Both the position numbers and the translations under genes were made by a program. From Nitrospinota bacterium (GTDB lineage Bacteria; Nitrospinota; Nitrospinia; UBA9942), in assembly GCA_016234205.1 (NCBI GenBank), contig JACRGN010000216.1, forward strand, positions 1 to 14,841: a stretch of DNA of 14,841 nt. Reading direction: 5' to 3'. The notes below the pieces were generated by a model. It was not told the origin of the DNA, ran no database searches, and saw nothing but the letters and a program-made list of their open reading frames with translations. Below are positions 6,215 through 14,311 of this stretch, one piece after another; position 1 is the stretch's first letter; each line of letters opens with the position of its first letter.

Positions 6215-7660
6215 TTACCCCTTTATTACACCCAGAGGTTTCAATCTCGCCACCTTCTTTGAAATACCTGCATTATGAACTACATTTACAACCTCAGTAA
6301 CATCTTTATAAGCCTCTGGAAACTCTTCTCTTAAAGTCTCTCTCCCTGCAGCACGACAGTATATCCCCTTCTCCTCTAATTCCCTGTGTATCGCCCTCCC
6401 CTTTGTTGCCTTTATAGCCGCATGCCTGCTTAAGCATCTCCCTGCACCATGACAGGTGCTTCCAAATGTCTCATCCATTGCCCTTTGCGTTCCAACCAGT
6501 ATATAAGATGCCCTCCCCATATCTCCGGGGATTATTACAGGCTGACCGATTTCCTTATATACAGAAGGAGTCTCAGGGTGTTCTGGAGGAAATGCCCTTG
6601 TTGCACCCTTTCTATGGACTGCAACCTTTTTCTTCTTTCCATTTACAATATGGTCTTCTATCTTGACAATGTTATGGGCAACATCATAGATTAAATCCAT
6701 CCCCAAATCTTTTGAAGAGAGGCTGAGTGTCTTCATAAATACATCCCTTGTCCATACCATCAGAAATTGCCTGTTTGCCCATGCGTAATTTGCAGCTGCC
6801 CTCATTGCAGAAAGATAATCCTGCCCTTCTGGAGAATTTATAGGTGCACATGCAAGCTGTCTGTCAGGCAGTTTTATGCCGTATTTATCTATGGCAGTTT
6901 CCATCACCTCAAGATAATCTGTGCATACCTGATGCCCAAATCCCCTTGAGCCTGAATGTATCATCACTGTTATGCTCCCCTTTTCAATATCCATGATACT
7001 TGCAGCCTTTTTATCGTATATCTCATCCACATACTGGATTTCAAGAAAATGATTTCCTGAACCGAGTGTCCCGCTCTGCCTCTTTCCCCTCTCATAAGCC
7101 CTGTCACTTACCTTGTCAGGGTCTGCCCCTGATAGACAGCCGCCGGCTTCAGTATGCTCCAAATCCTCCTTTGTCCCATGACCCCTTTCTACAGCCCATC
7201 TCGCCCCTTTTATCAAAAGCTCCATTTCTTCCTGACGGGAGAGGTTTATCTTCCCCTTAGAGCCTACCCCTGAAGGAATTTCTGAATAGAGATTATTAAC
7301 CAGTTCCTTTATTCTGTCTTTTATATCCTTTAATAATAAATTACTTCTTACAAGCCTTACCCCGCAGTTTATATCGTAACCTGTCCCCCCGGGCGATACC
7401 ACACCCTCATTAATATCTGTGGCTACAACTCCGCCAATCGGAAGGCCATAACCAAAGTGCATATCAGGCATGGCAAGAGATGCCTTTAAAATACCCGGAA
7501 GAAATGCACCGTTTGCCACCTGCTCAATTGATTGGTCTGCCACTATCATTTTTAAAAGTGCCTCGTCTGTATAAATAATACCAGGCACCCTCATCCCCTC
7601 TTTGTAGCTTATGGGTATCTCCCATCTATAGTCATCAATCTTTTTTAATGGCACTGCCAT
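6215..7660 (-). CDS. rtcB: RNA-splicing ligase RtcB
   Basis: A 481-residue 3'-phosphate/5'-OH RNA ligase that uses GTP and Mn2+ to join RNA ends with 2',3'-cyclic phosphate or 3'-phosphate, in tRNA or damaged-RNA repair. ATG 7660 is preferred over GTG 7672 because AAAGGTGG is well spaced before it. With this start the key residues fall at Cys99 (GYDINCGVRL), His204 (GSGNHFLE), His235 (IHSGSRG), His329 (VAHN) and guanylylated His404 (STCHGAGR), nearly the numbering known for archaeal RtcB. The C-terminus has the family's YCRAAGRETLREEFPEAYKDV region. Length is normal and no residue is missing. It starts 40 nt after the caspase gene on the same strand, so the two may share a transcript. No archease gene is in view. 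Confidence 0.97.
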   Translation of the reverse strand: MAVPLKKIDDYRWEIPISYKEGMRVPGIIYTDEALLKMIVADQSIEQVANGAFLPGILKASLAMPDMHFGYGLPIGGVVATDINEGVVSPGGTGYDINCGVRLVRSNLLLKDIKDRIKELVNNLYSEIPSGVGSKGKINLSRQEEMELLIKGARWAVERGHGTKEDLEHTEAGGCLSGADPDKVSDRAYERGKRQSGTLGSGNHFLEIQYVDEIYDKKAASIMDIEKGSITVMIHSGSRGFGHQVCTDYLEVMETAIDKYGIKLPDRQLACAPINSPEGQDYLSAMRAAANYAWANRQFLMVWTRDVFMKTLSLSSKDLGMDLIYDVAHNIVKIEDHIVNGKKKKVAVHRKGATRAFPPEHPETPSVYKEIGQPVIIPGDMGRASYILVGTQRAMDETFGSTCHGAGRCLSRHAAIKATKGRAIHRELEEKGIYCRAAGRETLREEFPEAYKDVTEVVNVVHNAGISKKVARLKPLGVIKG

Positions 7661-7700
7661 AAAATTCACCACCTTTCTTTTAAAAATCTATCCGTATTTC

Positions 7701-10208
7701 TCATCTCAACCCATACACCGCATTATCCTTCCCAAAATTGATAATCAATGGTATCTGGCTATGACCAATATTTTTTGAAATTTCTGCTGTGGTCAATTTT
7801 GTGTATTCACCAAGTTCTATTAAACCAACCTTTCTATCATTATTTTTATCCGCCTCTACCTTGTTATTCAATCCATCAAGTAATGAATAGGTGAATAGTC
7901 CATTCCCCTTATACCCATCTAATGCCTGTTGTGTTGAGCTGGCAGATGCGTATATATGCAGCCCCATCTTCTTCGCAAGCACAGACATCCTTGCGTCATA
8001 AAGTCCACTTACAATATAATCAACGCCCCCCGCATGGCATGTGTCAAAGATAAAAAGCTGGTTTAAAGACTTAATCTTCTTTGACATCTCCACTATCTCA
8101 TTGGAGCTTATCAGACTGTTATTGTCCACCGTGCCGTTAAAGTCATGGGTCAGCATATAATACTGATTCTGCAGAAGTATTCCATGCCCTGCTACAAATA
8201 GAATAAATCCATCAGTAGGTTTGATTGTCTTTGCAAGTTCGGCAATCTTGTTCAGGATGTTCGTCTTGCTCGCATCCTTATCTGTTAATAGTTCATGGTG
8301 AATATTTTGAGTTTTATATAAAGTGGCAGATTGCTGAAGGAGTTTCTCCTTGAAGTCATTTGCATCTTTCATTGCATATTTCAGATTAACGCTATTATCT
8401 TTATACTGGTCAATGCCAATGGAGAGGATATAAAGGTGGGAGTCTTCAGGTTTAAGGGTTGAGTTGAAAGTAATAGTCTTCATGTAACTCTGAACAGTGT
8501 TATTGATATTAAAGGCAGTAAGACTGACTTCGTTTTCACCTGGTATAGCCTCTATTTCCTTACAGTCTTCAAAGGACTCTCCTTTGGATTTACTGGTGAT
8601 TGGACTTATTTCAGTCTTCCCGCTTATTTTTAAATCACGAATATCTTCATAGATTGCTCTACTGTTTAATGCTATTATTTGAGTCTTTTCACCTGTTGTT
8701 TTTGCTACCTCTCTGTAGAATCCGTCAGACTGAATTAACTTACCGTTGTGGAAAAGCCTTACTTCCCCAATGCCACCTCCTGTGCTTTTTGCCTTATAGC
8801 AGACTTTGACCTTAGATTCGTTTATGGTTGATGCAATCGGGTTTATCTCTACAACAGGCGGAGGGCTTTTTATTGCATCCTGCATCGTGATTGTAACAAG
8901 CCCGCTTATGTCATCTCCTCTTAATTTTGCTGCAACTATGTCAGGGCGGTAAAAGACATCGTAGAATGCCCCAGCCGTATACACGCTTTCTCCCAGCATG
9001 ACGTTCAGGTACTTATGGCCATTAGCTGATGCATTGTAATAGCCCTCGGTTGTGATTGCCAGCCATTCGCCATCCTCAAACGCTACCATCATCATAATCT
9101 CCTCTTCTGACTCAATGTCCCAAATCCTTATTGAGGCATCCGGGCTGAAAGAGACCATCCGTCTGCCGTCTTTAGAAACTATACCCTCGTCTGCTAAAAA
9201 AGAATAGAAAGAGAGTTTCCCCTTAAACTTTTTTACTATTTGGCCTGTTTTTAAGTCCCAGAGATTCATAATTCCTTCTTCACCCTCGCCGCATAACACG
9301 TATCTTCCATCAGGAGAAAGAGTTGGCTTGCGTGGTAATTTACCGCCGAATGTCCTTATCGTCTCGCTGGTCTCAATGTCCCAGAGCCTGATAGCGGTGG
9401 AACCAATCTTTTCACCAGCCTGCGAGATGAAATGCTTCCCATCAGGCAGAAAAGCAACACGCTCGACAATAGGAACAAAAGAAAAACTTTTCTTATACTC
9501 GAATTTTCTCAACTCCCAGCCCGTTTCCATGTTCCAGAGTTTGATACTGCTTTGATAGGCTGCGAGCGCAAGTTTACCATCTTGAGAGATAGCAACGCTT
9601 TGCACCGATGTCGCAACCCCCTCGAATGCGCGGGTTTTGGGAATCTGTAATTCTCTAATTACCCTACCGCTCTCAATATCCCAAAGCCGCAGAACACCAC
9701 TGAACCATGTCCCGTCATCCTCTCCACCGCCTACAAGTATACGTGTGCCGTCCGGAGTGATTGCCGCCGTGTTGAGGAATTCATTATCGTTAACGCCCCT
9801 GAATGTCCTGACAAGCCTGCCGCTCTCAATATTCCAAATTTTTACTGCGCCACCACCGCTGGCAGAGACAACATGGCTTCCATCAGTGGTAAAAAACACT
9901 GACAGTACAGCCTTCTTATGTCTTCCCTTGTCTGTTTTCTCAGATGCTTCAACGCTCCAAATCTTTCTGCCCTCAGAGATGTCCCATATAATCAGTTCCC
10001 CGCTAACTTTACCAATTGCAACATGTCTGTCTTTGGGAGAATACGCGATGCATGAAATAATGGGTGAGGGGCGGTTGATCTGCATTCCGAATTCACCTGG
10101 TTTCAATCTAATTTCAGGGATTTCAGGGGTAAACGCACACGAGGCAAGAAAGAGGATTGAAAGAATAGATAAGATTCTTGGCAGGGTCATTTTATTAAAT
10201 ATTTTCAT
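7701..10208 (-). CDS. WD40-repeat lipoprotein with C-terminal caspase-like (C14) protease domain
   Basis: 835 residues. Residues 1-24 are a lipoprotein signal peptide with lipobox LASC (Cys24), so the protein is exported and lipid-anchored. About seven WD40 repeats span 48-370 (each ending in IWD/LWD/LWN-type motifs). Next is a bridging region containing EGYYNASANGHKYLN (about 388-402), common in bacterial WD40-caspase proteins, then an Ig-like stretch (450-580). The caspase domain runs from about 590 to the end: YILSIGIDQY, catalytic His675 in FVAGHG, and catalytic Cys724 in FDTCHAGG. Both active-site residues are present, so it should be an active cysteine protease. GGGAGG lies 5 bases before the ATG. 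Substrate and trigger are unknown. A caspase-type effector beside a DGR is suggestive, but the two are separate transcription units by spacing. Confidence 0.93.
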   Translation of the reverse strand: MKIFNKMTLPRILSILSILFLASCAFTPEIPEIRLKPGEFGMQINRPSPIISCIAYSPKDRHVAIGKVSGELIIWDISEGRKIWSVEASEKTDKGRHKKAVLSVFFTTDGSHVVSASGGGAVKIWNIESGRLVRTFRGVNDNEFLNTAAITPDGTRILVGGGEDDGTWFSGVLRLWDIESGRVIRELQIPKTRAFEGVATSVQSVAISQDGKLALAAYQSSIKLWNMETGWELRKFEYKKSFSFVPIVERVAFLPDGKHFISQAGEKIGSTAIRLWDIETSETIRTFGGKLPRKPTLSPDGRYVLCGEGEEGIMNLWDLKTGQIVKKFKGKLSFYSFLADEGIVSKDGRRMVSFSPDASIRIWDIESEEEIMMMVAFEDGEWLAITTEGYYNASANGHKYLNVMLGESVYTAGAFYDVFYRPDIVAAKLRGDDISGLVTITMQDAIKSPPPVVEINPIASTINESKVKVCYKAKSTGGGIGEVRLFHNGKLIQSDGFYREVAKTTGEKTQIIALNSRAIYEDIRDLKISGKTEISPITSKSKGESFEDCKEIEAIPGENEVSLTAFNINNTVQSYMKTITFNSTLKPEDSHLYILSIGIDQYKDNSVNLKYAMKDANDFKEKLLQQSATLYKTQNIHHELLTDKDASKTNILNKIAELAKTIKPTDGFILFVAGHGILLQNQYYMLTHDFNGTVDNNSLISSNEIVEMSKKIKSLNQLFIFDTCHAGGVDYIVSGLYDARMSVLAKKMGLHIYASASSTQQALDGYKGNGLFTYSLLDGLNNKVEADKNNDRKVGLIELGEYTKLTTAEISKNIGHSQIPLIINFGKDNAVYGLR

Positions 10209-10304
10209 TTCACCCTCCCTAATTCAAAGGTTTTTCAACTTTTTATCCTTAATCTTTCTCCCTGAAAAACACAGAACTTGCCGAATAATTTAAAGAGATT
10301 ATTC

Positions 10305-10541
10305 TTAACGGACTGCAAAAACCTGTTCTTCGTTCACGAGTTCAGTTGCATACATAAGAACTGCCTGAATATCCTCCCTTTCAAGTTCGGGATAGTCTTC
10401 TAAAAGTTCTTCAACCGTAACTCCACTGGCAAGTGCCTTTAATATCTGCTCTACCGTGATCCTTAATCCCCTGATTATTGGTTTTCCCACCATCACTTCA
10501 GGGTTTACAATAATACGATTTAATAAATCCTCTTTTCCCAT
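10305..10541 (-). CDS. DUF433 family protein (antitoxin-like)
   Basis: 78 residues with the DUF433 pattern: IVVNPEVMVGKPIIRGLRI-type start (here IIVNPEVMVGKPIIRGLRIT), then VEQILKALASGVTVEELLEDYPELEREDIQAVLMYA. The fold is a small winged/ribbon DNA-binding helix bundle and often works as the antitoxin of a PIN-like (DUF5615) toxin. AAGGAGGG lies 7 bases before the ATG. The usual partner gene is absent: downstream on the same strand comes the caspase gene after 96 bases, and upstream is a gene-free region. It is either an orphan antitoxin or a stand-alone regulator. Confidence 0.85.
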   Translation of the reverse strand: MGKEDLLNRIIVNPEVMVGKPIIRGLRITVEQILKALASGVTVEELLEDYPELEREDIQAVLMYATELVNEEQVFAVR

Positions 10542-10597
10542 ATTTAATCCCTCCTTATTATTGCGCTTAATGCCTATAGGAAATTATAAAAATTTGC

Positions 10598-10665
10598 CAC
10601 AGACTTACACAGATTTTTTAAATATTTTTTCTTGTTTTATTTTTTAGTCTGTGCAGGTCTGTTGT
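10598..10665. repeat. Imperfect inverted repeat ACAGACTTACACAGATT-type
   Basis: Left arm 10600-10616 pairs with a right arm ending near 10662 (AGTCTGTGCAGGTCTGT) over 17 positions with two G-U wobbles and one mismatch, around an AT-rich loop. The arms are built of a degenerate 8-9 base subrepeat (CAGA...ACA). The element is similar in design to those at 10871-10954 and 13104-13184. Confidence 0.6.
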
Positions 10666-10719
10666 AAATAAGTCTTTGTTCTTAATATATTCCCAAACCC
10701 CCCTTTTGTCAAATGAGTG

Positions 10720-10818
10720 CCGTTACAACTTGAAATAGACAACATTAGGCATCTGTCTAATGTTATATCACTTCCTTCCAAAGCAAAATTTATCTTTAGG
10801 TAGAATTAGTTGTAACGG
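10720..10818. repeat. 99-bp element with 11-bp terminal inverted repeats
   Basis: Perfect 11-bp ends CCGTTACAACT (10720-10730) and AGTTGTAACGG (10808-10818) enclose an inner 8-bp hairpin AACATTAG/CTAATGTT (10741-10748 with 10757-10764). There is no coding sequence inside. It could be a small non-autonomous element or a regulatory structure ahead of priA. Confidence 0.55.
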
Positions 10819-10870
10819 TATAAGCAGGATTGCGTGATATAATAATTGTGAAAATTATTATAAAAGCATT

Positions 10871-10954
10871 AGACAGGATTAACATGATAAACAAGATGAA
10901 TTAAAAGCATTTTTTCTTCTTATGTTAATCCTCTTAATCCTGTATATCCTGTCT
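10871..10954. repeat. Inverted repeat of CAGGATTAA-type ahead of priA
   Basis: AGACAGGAT (10871-10879) pairs with ATCCTGTCT (10946-10954), and the overlapping AGGATTAACAT (10874-10884) pairs with ATGTTAATCCT (10922-10932). The right side is made of repeated AATCCT/ATCCTGT units. It ends 20 bases before the priA start, so it is in or next to the priA leader. Confidence 0.75.
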
Positions 10955-10974
10955 AAATTCAGATTTTTATTTAT

Positions 10975-13044
10975 ATGGAATCTTCTAAGAATTTTGCAGA
11001 GGTGGTTTTTGGTGTTCCTATCAACAGGGTATTTTTATATAAGGTGCCCGAGAAACTTAAATCTCTGTGTAAAAAAGGGGTAAGGGTCTTCGCACCTTTC
11101 GGCAGGAGAAACCTGATTGGGTATATAGTAGGCCTTCAGGATAAAGCTGATCCCGTTTTAAGACATAACGGGACATGTATAGAGACAAAGGAGATAATAG
11201 AGATACTTGATTTAGAGCCTGTTGTTAATGAAGAGATGCTTAAATTCACCCGATGGATTTCTGATTATTATTTATGCCCATGGGGTGAGGTCATTGAATC
11301 AGCAATGCCTGAATGGGTTGATGTAAAGATAGTTAATAAGAGGGAGATAAGAAAAGTAAAAGAAAGGGTCATGGGTCATGGGTCATGGGTCAAAGAACAA
11401 GACTTGCAACTTGCAACTTGCAACTTGCAGCTTACGACTCATCAGGAGAATGCCCTTAAAAAAATTCAAGATAAAATTGAGAGGAATGAGCATCAGGTAT
11501 TTCTACTACACGGAGTAACAGGTAGCGGTAAGACAGAGGTTTATATAAGGGCTGCTGCAGAGGTATTAAAGAAAAGGCAAAAGGTTATTGTAATGGTCCC
11601 TGAGATAACATTGACCCTTCAGCTATTTCAGAGATTTCTAAAAATTTTTTGCAATAGACTGGCAATTCTTCACAGTGGTCTCACTCAAAGAGAGAGATAC
11701 AATGAGTGGATGAAGGTCAGAAACAATGAGATTGATATTGTTATTGGTGCAAGGTCTGCCGTATTTGCCCCTTTTGAAAATATAGGGCTTATAATAGTAG
11801 ATGAGGAGCATGATACTGCGTATAAGCAGGACACAAGTCCAAGATATAATGGAAGGGACATAGCTGTAGTGAGAGGAAAGGCATCCGGGGCAGTAGTCAT
11901 CCTCGGTTCAGCTACGCCATCTATGGAATCGTTTTATAACTCCCAAACAGGCAAATACGAATATCTGCATCTTCCGGATAGGATAGATAAAAAGACTCTT
12001 CCTTCAATTGAGATTGTTGATATTAAGGGAGGAAATATAATCTCTGAGAGGCTAAAGTCAGAGATTGAAAAGAGGATAGAGAGGAAGGAACAGACTCTTC
12101 TTTTCATAAACCGCAGGGGGAGTGCTACATTCATCCAGTGTTCTGACTGCGGATATGTGTGGAGATGTAAAAACTGCAGTGTCTCCCTTACACATCATAA
12201 AAATGATAACCTCTGTGTCTGCCACTACTGCGGCTATTCTGAGACAGTTTCCGATACCTGCCCTCAATGTAAGGGATATACAATAAACTATAAAGGGAGA
12301 GGCACTCAAAAGATTGAAGATGAGATAAGGGCATTATTTCCAAATTCAAATATAGAGAGGATGGACAGGGACACGGTTAGAAAAAGGGGGGAGGCGGGGA
12401 GGATATTAAAAGGGATAGATGAGAGAAGTATTGACATCCTCATCGGAACACAGATGATAGCAAAGGGGCATGACTATCCCGGTATTACCCTCGTCGGAAT
12501 TGTATCAGCAGATGAGTCTTTAAACATACCTGATTTCAGGGCATCTGAGAGGACATTTCAGTTGATAACGCAGGTAGCAGGGAGGGCAGGAAGGGGCGAT
12601 ATAAATGGTGATGTTATACTCCAGACATATAATCCTGACCATTATTCAGTAAAATGTGCAAAGGAATATGATTTTATCGGTTTTTATAATCAAGAGGGGG
12701 GGCTTCGTGAGGCACTCAATTATCCTCCATACTCAAAAATGGTATCTTTCAGGATTGAGGGGAGTAATGAAAAGGGGGTTGAGCAGTTCAGCCATAATTT
12801 TGGAAAGATACTTGATGAGATAATAGAAGGGCAGAATGACATAGAAAAGCTTGGACCATCAAAGGCGATTATCTATAAAATCAGAAATAGATACAGATGG
12901 CAGATACTCTTAAAAGGCAGGAAAATCGGCAATCTAAAAAAAATAGTTTCCAAAGCTACTGAAGAGGCAAAGATAAGACTTCAAAAAACATCAAAAGGAA
13001 ATATTAAACTGGATATAGATATTGACCCGATTAATCTTATGTAG
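10975..13044 (+). CDS. priA: Primosomal replication restart helicase PriA
   Basis: 689-residue superfamily 2 DNA helicase that reloads the replisome at stalled forks. N-terminal 3'-DNA-end binding domain to about 111; helicase lobe 1 with GVTGSGKT (180-187) and DEEH (276-279); two zinc sites with cysteines 389, 392, 398, 401 and 416, 419, 429, 432 in the spacing known for PriA; lobe 2 with the GTQMIAKGHD and QVAGRAGRGD motifs; C-terminal domain to the end. Between the N-terminal domain and lobe 1 there are only about 42 residues where E. coli PriA has roughly 95. The winged-helix domain therefore appears lost or cut down, and about half of this linker comes from two heptamer arrays. No Shine-Dalgarno site is obvious at the ATG. 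Confidence 0.97.
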   Translation: MESSKNFAEVVFGVPINRVFLYKVPEKLKSLCKKGVRVFAPFGRRNLIGYIVGLQDKADPVLRHNGTCIETKEIIEILDLEPVVNEEMLKFTRWISDYYLCPWGEVIESAMPEWVDVKIVNKREIRKVKERVMGHGSWVKEQDLQLATCNLQLTTHQENALKKIQDKIERNEHQVFLLHGVTGSGKTEVYIRAAAEVLKKRQKVIVMVPEITLTLQLFQRFLKIFCNRLAILHSGLTQRERYNEWMKVRNNEIDIVIGARSAVFAPFENIGLIIVDEEHDTAYKQDTSPRYNGRDIAVVRGKASGAVVILGSATPSMESFYNSQTGKYEYLHLPDRIDKKTLPSIEIVDIKGGNIISERLKSEIEKRIERKEQTLLFINRRGSATFIQCSDCGYVWRCKNCSVSLTHHKNDNLCVCHYCGYSETVSDTCPQCKGYTINYKGRGTQKIEDEIRALFPNSNIERMDRDTVRKRGEAGRILKGIDERSIDILIGTQMIAKGHDYPGITLVGIVSADESLNIPDFRASERTFQLITQVAGRAGRGDINGDVILQTYNPDHYSVKCAKEYDFIGFYNQEGGLREALNYPPYSKMVSFRIEGSNEKGVEQFSHNFGKILDEIIEGQNDIEKLGPSKAIIYKIRNRYRWQILLKGRKIGNLKKIVSKATEEAKIRLQKTSKGNIKLDIDIDPINLM
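11366..11392. repeat. Heptamer array GGGTCAT x3.9 inside priA
   Basis: Tandem 7-bp units encode a VMGHGSWV segment in the inter-domain linker. A 7-base unit change would shift the frame by one. Confidence 0.92.
11402..11429. repeat. Heptamer array ACTTGCA x4 inside priA
   Basis: Four perfect 7-bp units, 9 bases after the first array, encode DLQLATCNLQL. The two arrays together make up most of the linker in front of the helicase core. Confidence 0.93.
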
Positions 13045-13103
13045 GTTTCTTGCATTGATGGAGGGTTTGTGATAAAAGAAAATATAAGGAAATTATAAAA
13101 TAT

Positions 13104-13184
13104 ATCCGCAGATTACGCAGATTATCGCAGATTAAAACAAAATATTTTTTTTAAAAATCGGTGTAATCTGCGTAATCTGCGGAT
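13104..13184. repeat. 21-bp perfect inverted repeat built of CGCAGATTA units
   Basis: Left arm 13104-13124 and right arm 13164-13184 are exact reverse complements over 21 bases with an AT-rich 39-base loop. A third CGCAGATTA copy lies just inside the left arm. It lies between priA and the next gene and may end priA transcription. CGCAGATTA-type hairpins occur in many unrelated environmental genomes. Confidence 0.88.
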
Positions 13185-13215
13185 TAATCAGGTTTTTGTT
13201 CTTCAGGAGGGAATT

Positions 13216-14223
13216 TTGAATAGGAAGGCAATTGGTTTATTATCAGGCGGGCTGGACAGCACCATCGCTGTGGGTTTAATGGTGGATTTAGGGATAGAGG
13301 TTATAGCTTTAAATTTTACGAGCCCATTCTGCACATGCACAAGTAAGAATGCAGGGTGTAAGAATCAGGCCGTAAAGGTATCAGAAAAATTTAATATTAA
13401 AATTAAATCTGTCTACATGGGTCAGGAATACATTAATATGGTTGCAAATCCAAAATATGGCTACGGAAGGAACCTTAATCCCTGTCTTGACTGCAGGATA
13501 ATGATGTTTAAAAAGGCGAAAGAGTCAATGATGGAGGAAGGGGCATCTTTTGTATTTACCGGCGAGGTTCTGGGGCAGCGTCCAATGTCTCAGAGGAGGG
13601 ATGCCATGAATATAATTGAAAGGGACAGCGGGCTTAAAGGACTTATCTTAAGGCCCCTTTCAGCAAAACACTTTGACCCTACAATACCTGAAAAAGAGGG
13701 GATTGTTGACAGGGAGCGTCTCCTTGATTTAACCGGCAGGTCAAGGAAGGCACAGATAGAGTTGGCAGAGACAATGGGTATAAATGACTACCCTTGTGCT
13801 TCAGGTGGTTGTCTCCTGACCGAATTTAATTTTGCAGGGAGGATGAGGGACCTGATTAAGCATACAGAAGCCCCTGCTGTAAAGGATACAAAATTACTAA
13901 GGGTAGGGAGACATTTCAGGATTGATGAAAACTGTAAGGTCATTGTCGGAAGGGATGAGGCAGAGAACGAAAAGCTGGAGAGACTTGCAGAAGCTGATGA
14001 TTATATATTTGCAGTTAGCGGTTACGAAGGGCCGGTAGTAGTTATGCGGGGTGCAATTAAAAATGAGCTGATACCAATTGCATCTCAAATTACATTACGA
14101 TACAGTGATGCACCGAAGGATAAAGAGATACCAGTCAATTACAGGAGAAAATCTGATAATACTCCATCTGCCATCTTTGCAAAGGCAATTAATGATGAGA
14201 ATCTTGCCAAGATAAGAATATAA
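13216..14223 (+). CDS. PP-loop ATPase, tRNA 2-thiouridine/ThiI-type thiolation enzyme with NFACT-R-like C-terminus
   Basis: 335 residues. The start is a TTG, fixed by AGGAGGG a few bases upstream. The N-terminal ATP-binding PP-loop is SGGLDS (residues 10-15), as in MnmA/ThiI/TtuA enzymes that adenylate a base before adding sulfur. Cysteines cluster at 39, 41, 48, at Cys90-X-X-Cys93 (NPCLDCR) and at 194 and 199 (CASGGC), candidates for a metal/Fe-S site or sulfur transfer. From about 226 on, LLRVGRHFRI...VIVGRDEAENEKL matches the NFACT-R (DUF814) RNA-binding family. It probably thiolates a tRNA base; the exact nucleotide cannot be told from sequence. It is often annotated as a tRNA methyltransferase-like protein, but no methyltransferase motif is seen. 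Confidence 0.85.
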   Translation: MNRKAIGLLSGGLDSTIAVGLMVDLGIEVIALNFTSPFCTCTSKNAGCKNQAVKVSEKFNIKIKSVYMGQEYINMVANPKYGYGRNLNPCLDCRIMMFKKAKESMMEEGASFVFTGEVLGQRPMSQRRDAMNIIERDSGLKGLILRPLSAKHFDPTIPEKEGIVDRERLLDLTGRSRKAQIELAETMGINDYPCASGGCLLTEFNFAGRMRDLIKHTEAPAVKDTKLLRVGRHFRIDENCKVIVGRDEAENEKLERLAEADDYIFAVSGYEGPVVVMRGAIKNELIPIASQITLRYSDAPKDKEIPVNYRRKSDNTPSAIFAKAINDENLAKIRI

Positions 14224-14311
14224 GATAAATAATGCACCTACTAATCAGAAAATTCAGAGGGGGTAAAGGGTAATGGGCAGAGGGGCTTGTGTTATCTGCT
14301 CTCTTCAGCCT

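Noticed and set aside
10830..10843. Sigma-70 promoter for priA (TATAAT at 10838)
   Set aside because: The -10 hexamer is good, but the nearest TTGTAA -35 lies 22 bases away, so the pair is not convincing.
11366..11429. Heptamer arrays as a CRISPR-like array
   Set aside because: The units are 7 bp with no spacers and lie inside an intact priA frame.
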